64,000 nt of DNA from Calidifontibacter indicus (GTDB taxonomy: Bacteria; Actinomycetota; Actinomycetes; Actinomycetales; Dermatophilaceae): positions 3,100,001 to 3,164,000 of the forward strand of contig NZ_QTUA01000001.1 in assembly GCF_003386865.1 (NCBI RefSeq). Reading direction: 5' to 3'. Shown here piece after piece: positions 1-8,513 of this stretch (the stretch's first letter is position 1; each line of letters begins with the position of its first letter). Both the position numbers and the translations under genes were made by a program. Under the pieces are notes generated by a model, which worked only from the letters and a program-made list of their open reading frames with translations, ran no database searches and was not told the DNA's origin.

Positions 1-519
1 CGACATCGTGTCGGACGGGTTCTTCTTGCTCATCAGGATCTGCAGCGTGAGGTCGAACGACCCGAGGCCACCGGTCATGTAGCTCTGCCGCGCGACGCCA
101 CCGACCAGCTTCTTGGTCTTGGCCTGCGAGGCGTTGATCGTGGTGAGTTCGCCCCGGGCGCGGCGCTCGTCGCTCTGTGCGATGCGCAGTTGGCTGTTGA
201 CGCCCTTGAGGTGGTTCTCGGCTCCGGTGAGGGCCTTCTGCTTGTTGGACAGGTCGGTGCGCGCCGCGCCGAGGAGCACCTCGGTGCGGGCCACGGCGTC
301 GTTGGCGGCCTTGAGCTGCTTGCTCACCGAGTCGAGGCTGCCCTGGGTGGCGACGATCTGGTTGTCGATCTTCTTCTTCTGATCGCCCGGGTCGTCGGCC
401 TTGGCGTGCAAGCCGCTCGAGGCGAGCATCGCCAACACGGCGACGACGGCACCGCGCCGCACCACCGGTCCGACGGTTCGATCCGATCGTTTCACGCCGC
501 TTTCGTCCTTTCGCGCCAT
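1..519 (-). CDS. Secreted coiled-coil protein, probable FtsEX-linked peptidoglycan hydrolase (3' partial)
   Basis: Only the first 173 codons are in the window; the C terminus runs off the left edge. The product starts with a basic stretch, then a hydrophobic segment rich in Ala and Val that ends near an Ala-Lys-Ala site, which looks like a signal peptide. After it comes a long Lys/Gln/Asn-rich heptad-like region typical of the coiled coil in EnvC/PcsB/RipC-type M23 or NlpC hydrolases. It follows ftsX with a 2-nt gap, the usual position of the hydrolase controlled by FtsEX. The catalytic domain is not visible, so hydrolase identity is inferred from context. The start is taken as ATG at 519, preceded by AGGTGAGGG. 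A GTG at 495 preceded by AAAGGA is an equally good start and would give a more standard signal peptide. Confidence 0.72.
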   Translation of the reverse strand, partial: MARKDESGVKRSDRTVGPVVRRGAVVAVLAMLASSGLHAKADDPGDQKKKIDNQIVATQGSLDSVSKQLKAANDAVARTEVLLGAARTDLSNKQKALTGAENHLKGVNSQLRIAQSDERRARGELTTINASQAKTKKLVGGVARQSYMTGGLGSFDLTLQILMSKKNPSDTMS

Positions 520-521
520 GA

Positions 522-1441
522 CTAGACCCTCACCTGCCGACGCAGGCTGAACCAGGAGACGAGGATCGACAGCACCACGGCTCCCCCCACGAGCCAGGGT
601 ACGACCTGCCACACCTCGCTCGCGCCGATCAGCGAAATCACATCGCCCCCGCGTCCACCCGAATTGAACAAGTCGGCAATTCCCTTCTCCACCAGGAGCC
701 AGAGCACCCCGACCGACAACGCCGCACCGACCAGGGCGGCCAGCACGACCTCGATGATGAACGGCAGGTAGATCGTCGTCGCCGACGCTCCGACCAACCG
801 CATGATCTCCACCTGACGGCGGCGGCTGAAGGCGACCTGCCGAACGGTGGTGCTGATCAACAGGATCGAGCAGACCACCATGACCGCGGCCAACCCGACG
901 GCGCCGACGCTGAGCACGCCGAGCAGTTTGAAGAAGGTGTCGAGCACCTTGCGTTGGTCGCTGATCGCCTCCACGCCCGGTGATCCGTCGATGGCAGCGA
1001 CCACCTCGGAGTAACGGTTCGGATCGGACAACTTGACCCGGAACGACGCCGGCATCGAGGCAGCCGTGACCTCACTGAGGTACGGGCTGTTCTTGAACTG
1101 CTGCTTGAAGCGGGTGTAGGCCTGCCCGGAGCTCTCGTAGTAGATCGCGTCGACGAGCGGGCGCATGCTCTCCAGGTCGCGGCGCACTTGATCGGTCTGT
1201 GCCTTCGTGGCGACACCGTCGACACACGAGGCCACCGCGCTGGAGTCGTTGGTGCACAGGAAGATCGACACCTCGACCTTGTCGTACCAGTAGCCCTTGG
1301 CCATCGTGACCTGCTTCTGGGCGAGCAGGCCGAGGCCGAGGAAGAACATCGACACCATCGTGACCAGCACGACGGAGATGATCATCGACAGGTTGCGGCG
1401 GATGCCGCTGCCGACCTCGCCGAGGATGAACCGCAGCCGCA

Positions 1442-1442
<1 letters not shown>
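522..1442 (-). CDS. ftsX: Cell division protein FtsX
   Basis: A 306-residue membrane protein of usual FtsX length. It has an N-terminal transmembrane helix (about residues 20-42), an extracellular loop of about 130 residues containing a Cys pair as in mycobacterial FtsX, and three C-terminal helices (about 170-300) in the FtsX/MacB permease fold. With FtsE it forms the membrane complex that passes ATP-driven conformational change to a periplasmic or extracellular peptidoglycan hydrolase at the septum. The start ATG shares one base with the ftsE stop (TGATG), so translation is coupled. The hydrolase candidate follows 2 nt downstream. Confidence 0.96.
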
Positions 1443-2164
<722 letters not shown>

Positions 2165-2347
2165 GCGGGGATCGAGCAAGCCTCACGTCGGTGTCGGATG
2201 GTGCGCCCCACCAGGCGAATTCGACCGATCCCGCATCGTGAGGCGACGCAAACGTACGCCGCAGAAGACCCGGCCCGGCGAAGGCACGCCGACGAAGCCC
2301 CCGCAAACCCCACCCGTCACTGGGGTGACGTCATTACGCGCGGAGGT

Positions 2348-3463
2348 CTACTCCTTCTCGCCGGTGCGCTTCCAGCGGATTCCGGCCTCCATGAAGCCGT
2401 CGATGTCGCCGTCGAACACGGCCGACGGGTTGCCCGTCTCGTACTCGGTGCGCAGGTCCTTGACCATCTGGTACGGGTTCAACACGTACGAGCGCATCTG
2501 ATCGCCCCAGCTCGCGGTGGAGTCGCCGGCCAGCTCCTTGCGCTGCTTGGCCTCCTCCTCGCGCTTGAGCAGCAGCAGGCGCGACTGCATCACGCGCAGC
2601 GCGGCGGCGCGGTTCTGGATCTGGCTCTTCTCGTTCTGCATCGAGACGACCGTGCCGGTCGGGATGTGCGTCATGCGCACGGCCGAGTCGGTGGTGTTGA
2701 CGCTCTGACCACCCGGGCCCGAGCTGCGGAACACGTCGATCTTCAGTTCGTTCTCGGGGATCTCGATCGAGTCGGTCTGCTCGATCAGCGGGATCACCTC
2801 GACCGCGGCGAAGCTGGTCTGGCGGCGGCCCTGGTTGTCGAACGGGCTGATCCGCACCAGGCGGTGGGTGCCGGCCTCGACGGCCATGTGCCCGTACGCG
2901 TACGGCTCGTTGACCTCGAAGGTTGCCGACTTCAGGCCCGCCTCCTCGGCGTAGCTGGTGTCCATCACCTTGGTCGAGTAGCCGTGCCGCTCGGCCCAGC
3001 GCAGGTACATCCGCATCAGCATCTCGGCGAAGTCGGCGGCGTCGACGCCACCGGCGCCGGCGCGGATGGTGACGACGGCCTCGCGCTGATCCCATTCGCC
3101 GTTGAGCAGGGTGCGCACCTCGAGCTCACCGACGGCCTTCTTCACCGACTCCAGCTCACGCTCGGCCTCGGCCATCGTGTCGGCGTCGTGCTCCTCGGTG
3201 GCCATCTCGACCAGCACCTCGAGGTCGTCGATGCGGGAGTCCATCGACTCGACCCGGTCGACCTCGGCGTTCGCGCGCGACAACGCGCTGGTGACCTGCT
3301 GCGCCTTCTCCTGGTCGTCCCACAGGTCGGGCGCGGCGGACTGCTCCTCCAGATCAGCGATCCGCTTCTTCAACGACTCGAGGTCGGTCACCTCGCGCAC
3401 CGACTCCATCGTCGTGCGCAGGTCCTTCAGTTCCGCGGGAAAATCAACAGCCACGGTCGTCAA
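2348..3463 (-). CDS. prfB: Peptide chain release factor 2
   Basis: RF2 of 371 residues that terminates translation at UGA and UAA. The stop-codon reading tripeptide SPF is near residue 207 and the peptidyl-tRNA hydrolysis GGQ motif near residue 250 ([20 protein letters not shown] region), which separates it from RF1 (PxT). The reading frame is continuous from MTTVAVDF, so the programmed +1 frameshift seen in many bacterial prfB genes is absent. This is usual for actinobacteria. It lies immediately upstream of ftsE on the same strand with 183 bp between them. Confidence 0.97.
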   Translation of the reverse strand: MTTVAVDFPAELKDLRTTMESVREVTDLESLKKRIADLEEQSAAPDLWDDQEKAQQVTSALSRANAEVDRVESMDSRIDDLEVLVEMATEEHDADTMAEAERELESVKKAVGELEVRTLLNGEWDQREAVVTIRAGAGGVDAADFAEMLMRMYLRWAERHGYSTKVMDTSYAEEAGLKSATFEVNEPYAYGHMAVEAGTHRLVRISPFDNQGRRQTSFAAVEVIPLIEQTDSIEIPENELKIDVFRSSGPGGQSVNTTDSAVRMTHIPTGTVVSMQNEKSQIQNRAAALRVMQSRLLLLKREEEAKQRKELAGDSTASWGDQMRSYVLNPYQMVKDLRTEYETGNPSAVFDGDIDGFMEAGIRWKRTGEKE

Positions 3464-3677
3464 GACTACGGCAGAGCGGCACCGGATCCGTCCGCGCCGG
3501 TCGCGAGTGCCCTACCTGTCCGGCAGAGCAACGGTTGTATCGAGGGCGCTGGTGGACAAGTGGTGCACTCCACCGACGCCGCCCGAACCCGCGGCGCCCA
3601 TGACCCGCTCGCCGTAAATTTGGGCGGCAGTTCGACGACCCGGCGTTGGAAAGCTTCGTGCAGGTGCTACGCGGTGT

Positions 3678-3727
3678 CTCCAGTGAAAGATCGGTGTTGC
3701 TGTCACGACACCGATCTTTCACTGGAG
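3678..3727. terminator. 20-bp perfect inverted repeat, likely terminator of the Tad operon
   Basis: The arms CTCCAGTGAAAGATCGGTGT and its exact complement are separated by a 10-nt loop (3698-3707). It lies in the 286-bp gap between the 3' end of the TadG-like gene (3750) and the start of prfB (3463), both minus strand. It is therefore well placed to end Tad transcription. There is no U-tract, so factor-independent termination is only inferred; a protein-binding site is possible. Confidence 0.55.
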
Positions 3728-3749
3728 CGCGCCGGCCGCGGCGCCGCGA

Positions 3750-4229
3750 TCACCGTTGGACGGTGGACCGGGCGCGCGACTCGACGCTGACCGACACGTC
3801 GGCCCCGAGGAACGACAGGAGCCCGCCGGTCAGGGGTGGGTGCACCAGCGCCTGCACCCGCACGACTGCGGTGTTGTTGCCGGAGACGTCGCCGCCGGTG
3901 ACCTGCCAGGCAGAGACGTTGGTGGGCACCTGCTGGCGAGCGAGACTGCCGCTCGCGGCTTCGGCGACGCGCTGCCCGGTCAGCGGGGTGCCGGCGCCGA
4001 GGCCGCCGCGATAGACCGCGCTCTCGTCGAGACTGTCGGCCGCCTCGAGGGCGGCCGAGTCGGTGGCGTTGAGCACCCGCATCTTGGCCAATTGCACTGC
4101 GGTGACGTCGATTCCGCCGACCACGAGCACGCCGAGGATCGCGAAGAGTCCGGCGGCGAGCACCATGATGCGACCGTCCTCGGCATCGCCGCCGAGTCGC
4201 GCCGCGATCCACCTGCGCAGCCGGGTCAT
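3750..4229 (-). CDS. TadG-like pilus-assembly protein (Rv3654c-type)
   Basis: A 159-residue protein with one N-terminal membrane helix (about residues 20-45, after an Asp/Glu-Asp-Gly segment) followed by an extracytoplasmic domain. This is the pattern of the short TadE/TadG-like proteins that close actinobacterial Tad operons. The start ATG at 4229 overlaps the previous gene's TGA (ATGA). The frame is open further upstream, but that part only mirrors the TadE gene. It is the last gene of the seven-gene Tad operon. Its exact role, surface retention or a minor pilin, is inferred from the family. Confidence 0.75.
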   Translation of the reverse strand: MTRLRRWIAARLGGDAEDGRIMVLAAGLFAILGVLVVGGIDVTAVQLAKMRVLNATDSAALEAADSLDESAVYRGGLGAGTPLTGQRVAEAASGSLARQQVPTNVSAWQVTGGDVSGNNTAVVRVQALVHPPLTGGLLSFLGADVSVSVESRARSTVQR

Positions 4230-4672
4230 TCGCGGTACTTCCCGACCGACTCGACGTGGGTGCTGGTGAGGTGCACCGAGGTCGGCACCACGCCACCGAG
4301 GAAGTCGGGCACCAACGGCAACTCGACATCGACCGCCGTCGTCACCGTGATGTGGCCACCGCGAGTCAGGCACGGCGTCCGCTCGCAACTGATCCCCGCC
4401 TGCCCGGTGAGTCCGTGATCGGCGAACACCATCGCGGCGCCGGCCTGCGCACGCTGCGACCCGGCGCCGTCGTCCGTGGCGGTGACGTACATGCGTCCGG
4501 CCTCTCGGGCCGCCCCGGACACCGCGTAGGCGCCGGCCTGCAACCGGGCGAGAGTGATCACCAGGTAGAAGACCGGCAGGGTGAGCAGCACACCGACGAC
4601 GAGGAACTCCAGCACGGCAGAGCCGCGTTCGTCGTCGCCGCCGCGGCGCAGCCTCGCGAGCAGGCGATTCAC
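4226..4672 (-). CDS. TadE-like minor pilin
   Basis: A 148-residue protein with the TadE hallmark: a short basic cytoplasmic head, an ERGSAVLEF segment that includes the Glu of the pseudopilin-type N terminus, and one hydrophobic helix (about residues 17-45). The rest is predicted to be outside the membrane and contains two Cys that could form a disulfide. It overlaps its neighbours on both sides by 4 bp. TadE-like proteins are minor pilins needed for Flp-type pilus assembly. Confidence 0.82.
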   Translation of the reverse strand: MNRLLARLRRGGDDERGSAVLEFLVVGVLLTLPVFYLVITLARLQAGAYAVSGAAREAGRMYVTATDDGAGSQRAQAGAAMVFADHGLTGQAGISCERTPCLTRGGHITVTTAVDVELPLVPDFLGGVVPTSVHLTSTHVESVGKYRE

Positions 4673-5073
4673 TGCGCCTCCACGTAAGCCCGGCCCGACA
4701 CCTTGAGGGCACCGGGCGGCCCGAAGGGTCCGAGCACGGGCAGCCGCGTGCGCACCGTCACCAGCACCACCCGTGCTCCGCCCTCCACGGTCTCGGTGGC
4801 CGACACGTCGCCGGAGAAGCGGGCGTCGAGGCCCTGGTCGATGAGCGTGCGCGTGCGGGCTGCACCGGCGGCCGGTGACGAGTCGGCCCGCGCGCCGTAA
4901 CGGGCACCGTCGACCGCATACGCAGTCAACGAATTCCGCACGAACAGAGCGAAACCCACCTGGAATGCGCCGAGGAAGAGCACCACGAGCAGGGCGCCGA
5001 CCATCGCGAACTCCGCGACGGCACTGCCCCGCTCCCGGTCGACGGTGGCCGGCTCACTGGCCTCCGCTGACAC
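4669..5073 (-). CDS. TadE-like pilin/pseudopilin
   Basis: A 134-residue protein with an acidic N-terminal head, then RERGSAVAEFAMVG followed by a single hydrophobic helix. This matches TadE family proteins, where the Gly/Ser-Ala-Val-Ala-Glu-Phe segment is recognised by prepilin processing. It is the second gene after the pilin-like ORF and overlaps both neighbours. Two consecutive TadE-like genes are common in actinobacterial Tad operons. The division of labour between them is not known from sequence. Confidence 0.82.
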   Translation of the reverse strand: MSAEASEPATVDRERGSAVAEFAMVGALLVVLFLGAFQVGFALFVRNSLTAYAVDGARYGARADSSPAAGAARTRTLIDQGLDARFSGDVSATETVEGGARVVLVTVRTRLPVLGPFGPPGALKVSGRAYVEAQ

Positions 5074-5257
5074 CGTGGATCGCGTTGTCGAACAGGCTGG
5101 TCAGTTGCGGCTGCGCGAACTGCCAGATCGCGGTCACCAGACCGGCGGTCATCAAGGTGATGAGCACCCAGCCGGGCACATCGCCGCGCTCGCGGTCGCC
5201 GGTCACCTCCAGAACCCGCCGAATCAGCCGGTCACTCATCGTGCGAAGTGCGTTCAT
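5054..5257 (-). CDS. Small pilin-like membrane protein of the Tad operon
   Basis: A 67-residue protein with a charged N-terminal half (DRERGD at about residues 21-26) and one hydrophobic helix starting right after VPGW. The start ATG at 5257 has a strong AGGAGG eight bases upstream, which excludes the longer open frame. Size, topology and position between tadC and the TadE genes fit the major Flp pilin slot. The usual pilin GxxxxEY cleavage motif is not present, so its function as the structural pilin is inferred from context only. Its 3' end overlaps the next gene by 20 bp. Confidence 0.62.
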   Translation of the reverse strand: MNALRTMSDRLIRRVLEVTGDRERGDVPGWVLITLMTAGLVTAIWQFAQPQLTSLFDNAIHGVSGGQ

Positions 5258-5314
5258 GGTCGTTCCTCCTGGGCGCTTGCGCGCCGTTCTACCTTTGGGT
5301 TGCACGATGCGGGG

Positions 5315-6241
5315 TCACATCGTGAGTTTGAGTGCGGACAGGCCGGGCCAGACCGCGAAAAGGATGGTCACCGGAAGCACCAGGAAGACGACGGGAACCA
5401 TCATCGCGAGCTCGCGGCGTCCGCCGAGTTCGATGAGGTCCTGCTTCGCCGCATCACGGGCGTCCTGTGCTTGGGCACGCATCACATCGGCAAGGGGTGT
5501 GCCTCGCTCAAGTGCGACGATGATGCCGTCGACGAATCGCGCCAGGCTGGCCAAGCCGGTGCGATCGGCCAGACCCTGGAGGGCCTCCGGCAGGCTGGCA
5601 CCCGCGCGCGCATCGACCAGGCACCTGGTGAGTTCACCGGACAGTTCGCCCTTCGACAGGCGGGCCACCCGTTCCAAGGCCGCCGCGGCGCCCTCTCCGG
5701 CGGTGATCGCGAGGGCGAGCAACTCCGCGATCGCCGGGAACTCGGCGAGGATCTCCCGGTCGCGCCTGTCGGCCGCTCGCGACAGGAGTTGGTCGCGCAG
5801 CACCACGCCACCACCGGCGGCGAGGAGCACGAGCAGCACCGCGCTCACCGGCGACTGCGCACCGGCCGCCATCCGCAGCGACACCCACCCCGTCGCGGCG
5901 AGCGCCGCGACGCAGCCGTACATCGCCTGCTCGGCCCGGAAGTCATCGACGGTGGCCGAACTGCCGGCCCGTTCCAACCGGCGCCGCACCGACGCGCTTC
6001 CGCCGAGTACCGAGTCGACCAGACGACCACCCTTGCGCAACAACGGTTTCCACAGGCTCGACTGCGTCGATGCGGTGGCACCGAGATACTTCGACGGACG
6101 CGGCCGCTCGGCGACGTAGGGGGCGACGCGGTCGGCGAGGGTGAGCTTGCGACGCATCGGCAGCCCTTGCCAGACGAGCACCAGCCCGGCGGCCACGACG
6201 AGCCCGCACAGCGCACCGATCCACACCAGATTGCCACTCAC
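5315..6241 (-). CDS. tadC: Type II secretion F-domain protein TadC
   Basis: A 308-residue inner-membrane platform protein. N-terminal helix (residues 3-22), central helices around 110-150, a T2SSF cytoplasmic domain (AELLALAITAGEGAAAALERV region, about 165-270) and a C-terminal hydrophobic helix with FLVLPVTILFAVWPG. The GTG start at 6241 overlaps the tadB TGA as GTGA. The open frame extends much further upstream, but that part is only antisense-like sequence over tadB. Together with TadB it forms the platform on which the TadA ATPase works. Confidence 0.9.
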   Translation of the reverse strand: MSGNLVWIGALCGLVVAAGLVLVWQGLPMRRKLTLADRVAPYVAERPRPSKYLGATASTQSSLWKPLLRKGGRLVDSVLGGSASVRRRLERAGSSATVDDFRAEQAMYGCVAALAATGWVSLRMAAGAQSPVSAVLLVLLAAGGGVVLRDQLLSRAADRRDREILAEFPAIAELLALAITAGEGAAAALERVARLSKGELSGELTRCLVDARAGASLPEALQGLADRTGLASLARFVDGIIVALERGTPLADVMRAQAQDARDAAKQDLIELGGRRELAMMVPVVFLVLPVTILFAVWPGLSALKLTM

Positions 6242-7098
6242 GCCATCACCCGCACCTCGGTCGGCAGCCGTCCGATGCGGCGCATGATGCGGTAGGCGGC
6301 GAACGACACGAGGCCGCCGATCACCAGGATCACGACGCCGGTGGGCGAGCTGTAGGCCTCGAGGCTGCTGCCCCGAGTGGCGAGCATCAGCAGCACCAGC
6401 CACGGCGCCACCAGCGCGAGCCGGGCGGCATTCACCGTCCACGACTGGCGGGCCTCCAACTCGGCGCGGGTGCGCGCGTCGTCGCGCAGGAAGGTCGACA
6501 GAGTGCGCAGCAGCCGGCCGAGGTCGGTGCCGCCGACCTCCCGGGCCAGCCGCAGCGACTCGACGAGGCGGTCGGCCACCGGATCGGCCAGCCGGTCCTT
6601 GAGGTCGTCGAGGCTGGTCTGGAAGTCGCCGCTGGTGCGGTAGTCGTGGGCGAACTGCGCGAATGCGGGACGCAGTTCCTCCGGGCCGCGCACCGACAAT
6701 TGCGCGAGCGCCTCCGGCAGCGCGAGGCCGGCCCGTACGGCGGATGCGATGTGGTCGACCGCGTCGGGCCACAGTTCGCGACGTCCGTGTCTGCGGCGCT
6801 GGGCGCGGCTGCGCAACACCGCCACCGGCGTGTATCCGGCCAGCAGCGCGAAGCAGAACGCGACCGGTGCGACCTGCGTGAGCGCCATGCCGAGCAGGAA
6901 GACGAACAGCGCGAGACCGAAGCACAGCAACGCGAGGGTCGACACGTTCAACCCACGCATCCCCGACACCGCGAGGTCGCTGCGCAGCCGGTCGACGGCG
7001 GTGACCTTCGACTTCGGGCGCTTTGCCTGCTGCGGCCAGAACGACCAGTAGATGCAGAACACCCCGAGCCCCAGCAGGGTGCTGACGAGCGGAATCAT
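6238..7098 (-). CDS. tadB: Type II secretion F-domain protein TadB
   Basis: A 286-residue integral membrane protein with helices near residues 1-20, 50-90 and 225-270 and a T2SSF domain in between (DAVDHIASAVRAGLALPEAL region). It is the first of the paired TadB/TadC platform proteins of Flp-type pili. ATG at 7098 overlaps the tadA stop (ATGA) and is preferred over the much longer upstream open frame. Operon order tadA-tadB-tadC is canonical. Confidence 0.9.
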   Translation of the reverse strand: MIPLVSTLLGLGVFCIYWSFWPQQAKRPKSKVTAVDRLRSDLAVSGMRGLNVSTLALLCFGLALFVFLLGMALTQVAPVAFCFALLAGYTPVAVLRSRAQRRRHGRRELWPDAVDHIASAVRAGLALPEALAQLSVRGPEELRPAFAQFAHDYRTSGDFQTSLDDLKDRLADPVADRLVESLRLAREVGGTDLGRLLRTLSTFLRDDARTRAELEARQSWTVNAARLALVAPWLVLLMLATRGSSLEAYSSPTGVVILVIGGLVSFAAYRIMRRIGRLPTEVRVMA

Positions 7099-8321
7099 TC
7101 GCGATCCCCAAGCAGGCGGGCCACGTCGAAGCCGGCGCGTTCGAAGCGTTCGGCGTGCGGCGGGAACCCCTCGCCACGCACCAACCGGCCGTCGCGGCGC
7201 ACGAAGAGTTCGGCGAGCTCGATGACGCTTCCCTCGAATCGGCCGGGCACTGCTGCGATCTCGCGCACGCCGCGGCTGCCGTCGCGGTCGAGACCGACGT
7301 GCACGATGAGGTCGATCGACGATGCCACCGTCGGCATCACGAACTGCGATCCGACGTTCGGGCCGGCCAACAGCGGCAGGGTGCACATCTTGACCAGCGC
7401 CTCGCGGGCGGAGTTGGCGTGCAGGCTGGCCATGCCGGGCAGGCCGCTGTTCATCGCGATGAGCAGGTCGAGGCTCTCCTCCTGGCGCACCTCGCCGACG
7501 ATGATCCGCGACGGGCGCATCCGCAGTGCCTCCTTCACCAGCCGGCGCAGCGGAATCTCGCCGGTGCCCTCGAGGCTGGGCTGCCGACACTGCAGCGCGG
7601 CCCAGTCGCGCAGGTTGAGCTTCAGCTCGAAGACCTCCTCGCACGACACGACCCGCTCGGTCGCAGGGATCGCGGCCGCGAGGCAGTTCAGCATGGTGGT
7701 CTTGCCGGCCTGCGTTCCGCCGGTCACCAGCACGTTGAGGCCACTGGCCACGGCCGCGCGCAGGAAGCGGGCCGCGGGCGCGGGGAGCGAGCCCATGGTC
7801 ACGAGGTCGTCGAGCGAGTGCGCGCGAGCGACGAACTTGCGGATGTTGACGTACCAACGCCCGGGTGTGACGTCGGGGATCGCGACGTGCAACCGCGACC
7901 CATCGGGCAGGGTGGCATCGACGAACGGCGACGACAGGTCGACGCGGCGACCGGAGGGCTTGAGCATCCGCTCGACGAGGTTGCGCACCTCCTGCTCGGT
8001 GAGGATCGTCGGCGTCAACTCGGGCACGCCGCGTCGTGCGACGAACACCCGGCTCGGCTCGTTCAGCCAAATTTCCTCGACCGTCGGGTCGTCGAGGTAC
8101 TGCTGGAGCGCGCCGTAGCCGAGCACCGAGTCGAGCACGCTGCGGGTCGCGACGTCGCGGTCGCCCAGCGGTTCGAGACCGCCGTGCAGGGTGCGTTCCT
8201 CGTAGTCGGCGACGACGTCGTGGATCAGCGAGTGCAGTCCCGCCCGGTCGCCGAGCGGGTCGAGCCGACGTCTGCGAATGAGTTCGCGGACCTCGCCCTC
8301 GATGACCTGGATGCCGTTCAT
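7095..8321 (-). CDS. tadA: Tad/Flp pilus assembly ATPase TadA (CpaF family)
   Basis: A 408-residue secretion ATPase of the GspE/VirB11 superfamily. Walker A reads GGTQAGKTT (about residue 205); an Asp box/Walker B region follows with RIIVGEVRQEE and the His box contains MASLHANS. The N-terminal domain with a DPTVEEIWLNEP segment is typical of CpaF. It energises pilus assembly at the cytoplasmic face with TadB and TadC. First gene of the operon; its upstream 190 bp is shared with the divergent FHA/FtsK-like gene. No TadZ, RcpC or prepilin peptidase gene is in this window. Confidence 0.95.
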   Translation of the reverse strand: MNGIQVIEGEVRELIRRRRLDPLGDRAGLHSLIHDVVADYEERTLHGGLEPLGDRDVATRSVLDSVLGYGALQQYLDDPTVEEIWLNEPSRVFVARRGVPELTPTILTEQEVRNLVERMLKPSGRRVDLSSPFVDATLPDGSRLHVAIPDVTPGRWYVNIRKFVARAHSLDDLVTMGSLPAPAARFLRAAVASGLNVLVTGGTQAGKTTMLNCLAAAIPATERVVSCEEVFELKLNLRDWAALQCRQPSLEGTGEIPLRRLVKEALRMRPSRIIVGEVRQEESLDLLIAMNSGLPGMASLHANSAREALVKMCTLPLLAGPNVGSQFVMPTVASSIDLIVHVGLDRDGSRGVREIAAVPGRFEGSVIELAELFVRRDGRLVRGEGFPPHAERFERAGFDVARLLGDRE

Positions 8322-8513
8322 TGCGTGCCCCTTCGTGCCCCTTGTGGTCTCCCCGACCTGCAGGCCATCAAACGATGTCCATCCCTACGAGTGGGTGTTT
8401 CCACAGCGACCAATCGCCTCCAACGGCCATTCCTTGACCAGCTCTTTACCTTCGGCGCACTTATCCACAGGCCGTCCTGCACCAACGCGCAAGGCGGGCG
8501 ATACTCCGCGGCC

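Noticed and set aside
2348-3463. Programmed frameshift in prfB
   Set aside because: Looked for an early in-frame TGA with a slippery CTT; the frame is continuous from the start codon.
7155-8513. N-terminal extension of the FHA/FtsK-like gene by 453 codons
   Set aside because: The extension lies antisense over tadA and has no domain; the ATG at 8514 begins the plausible protein.
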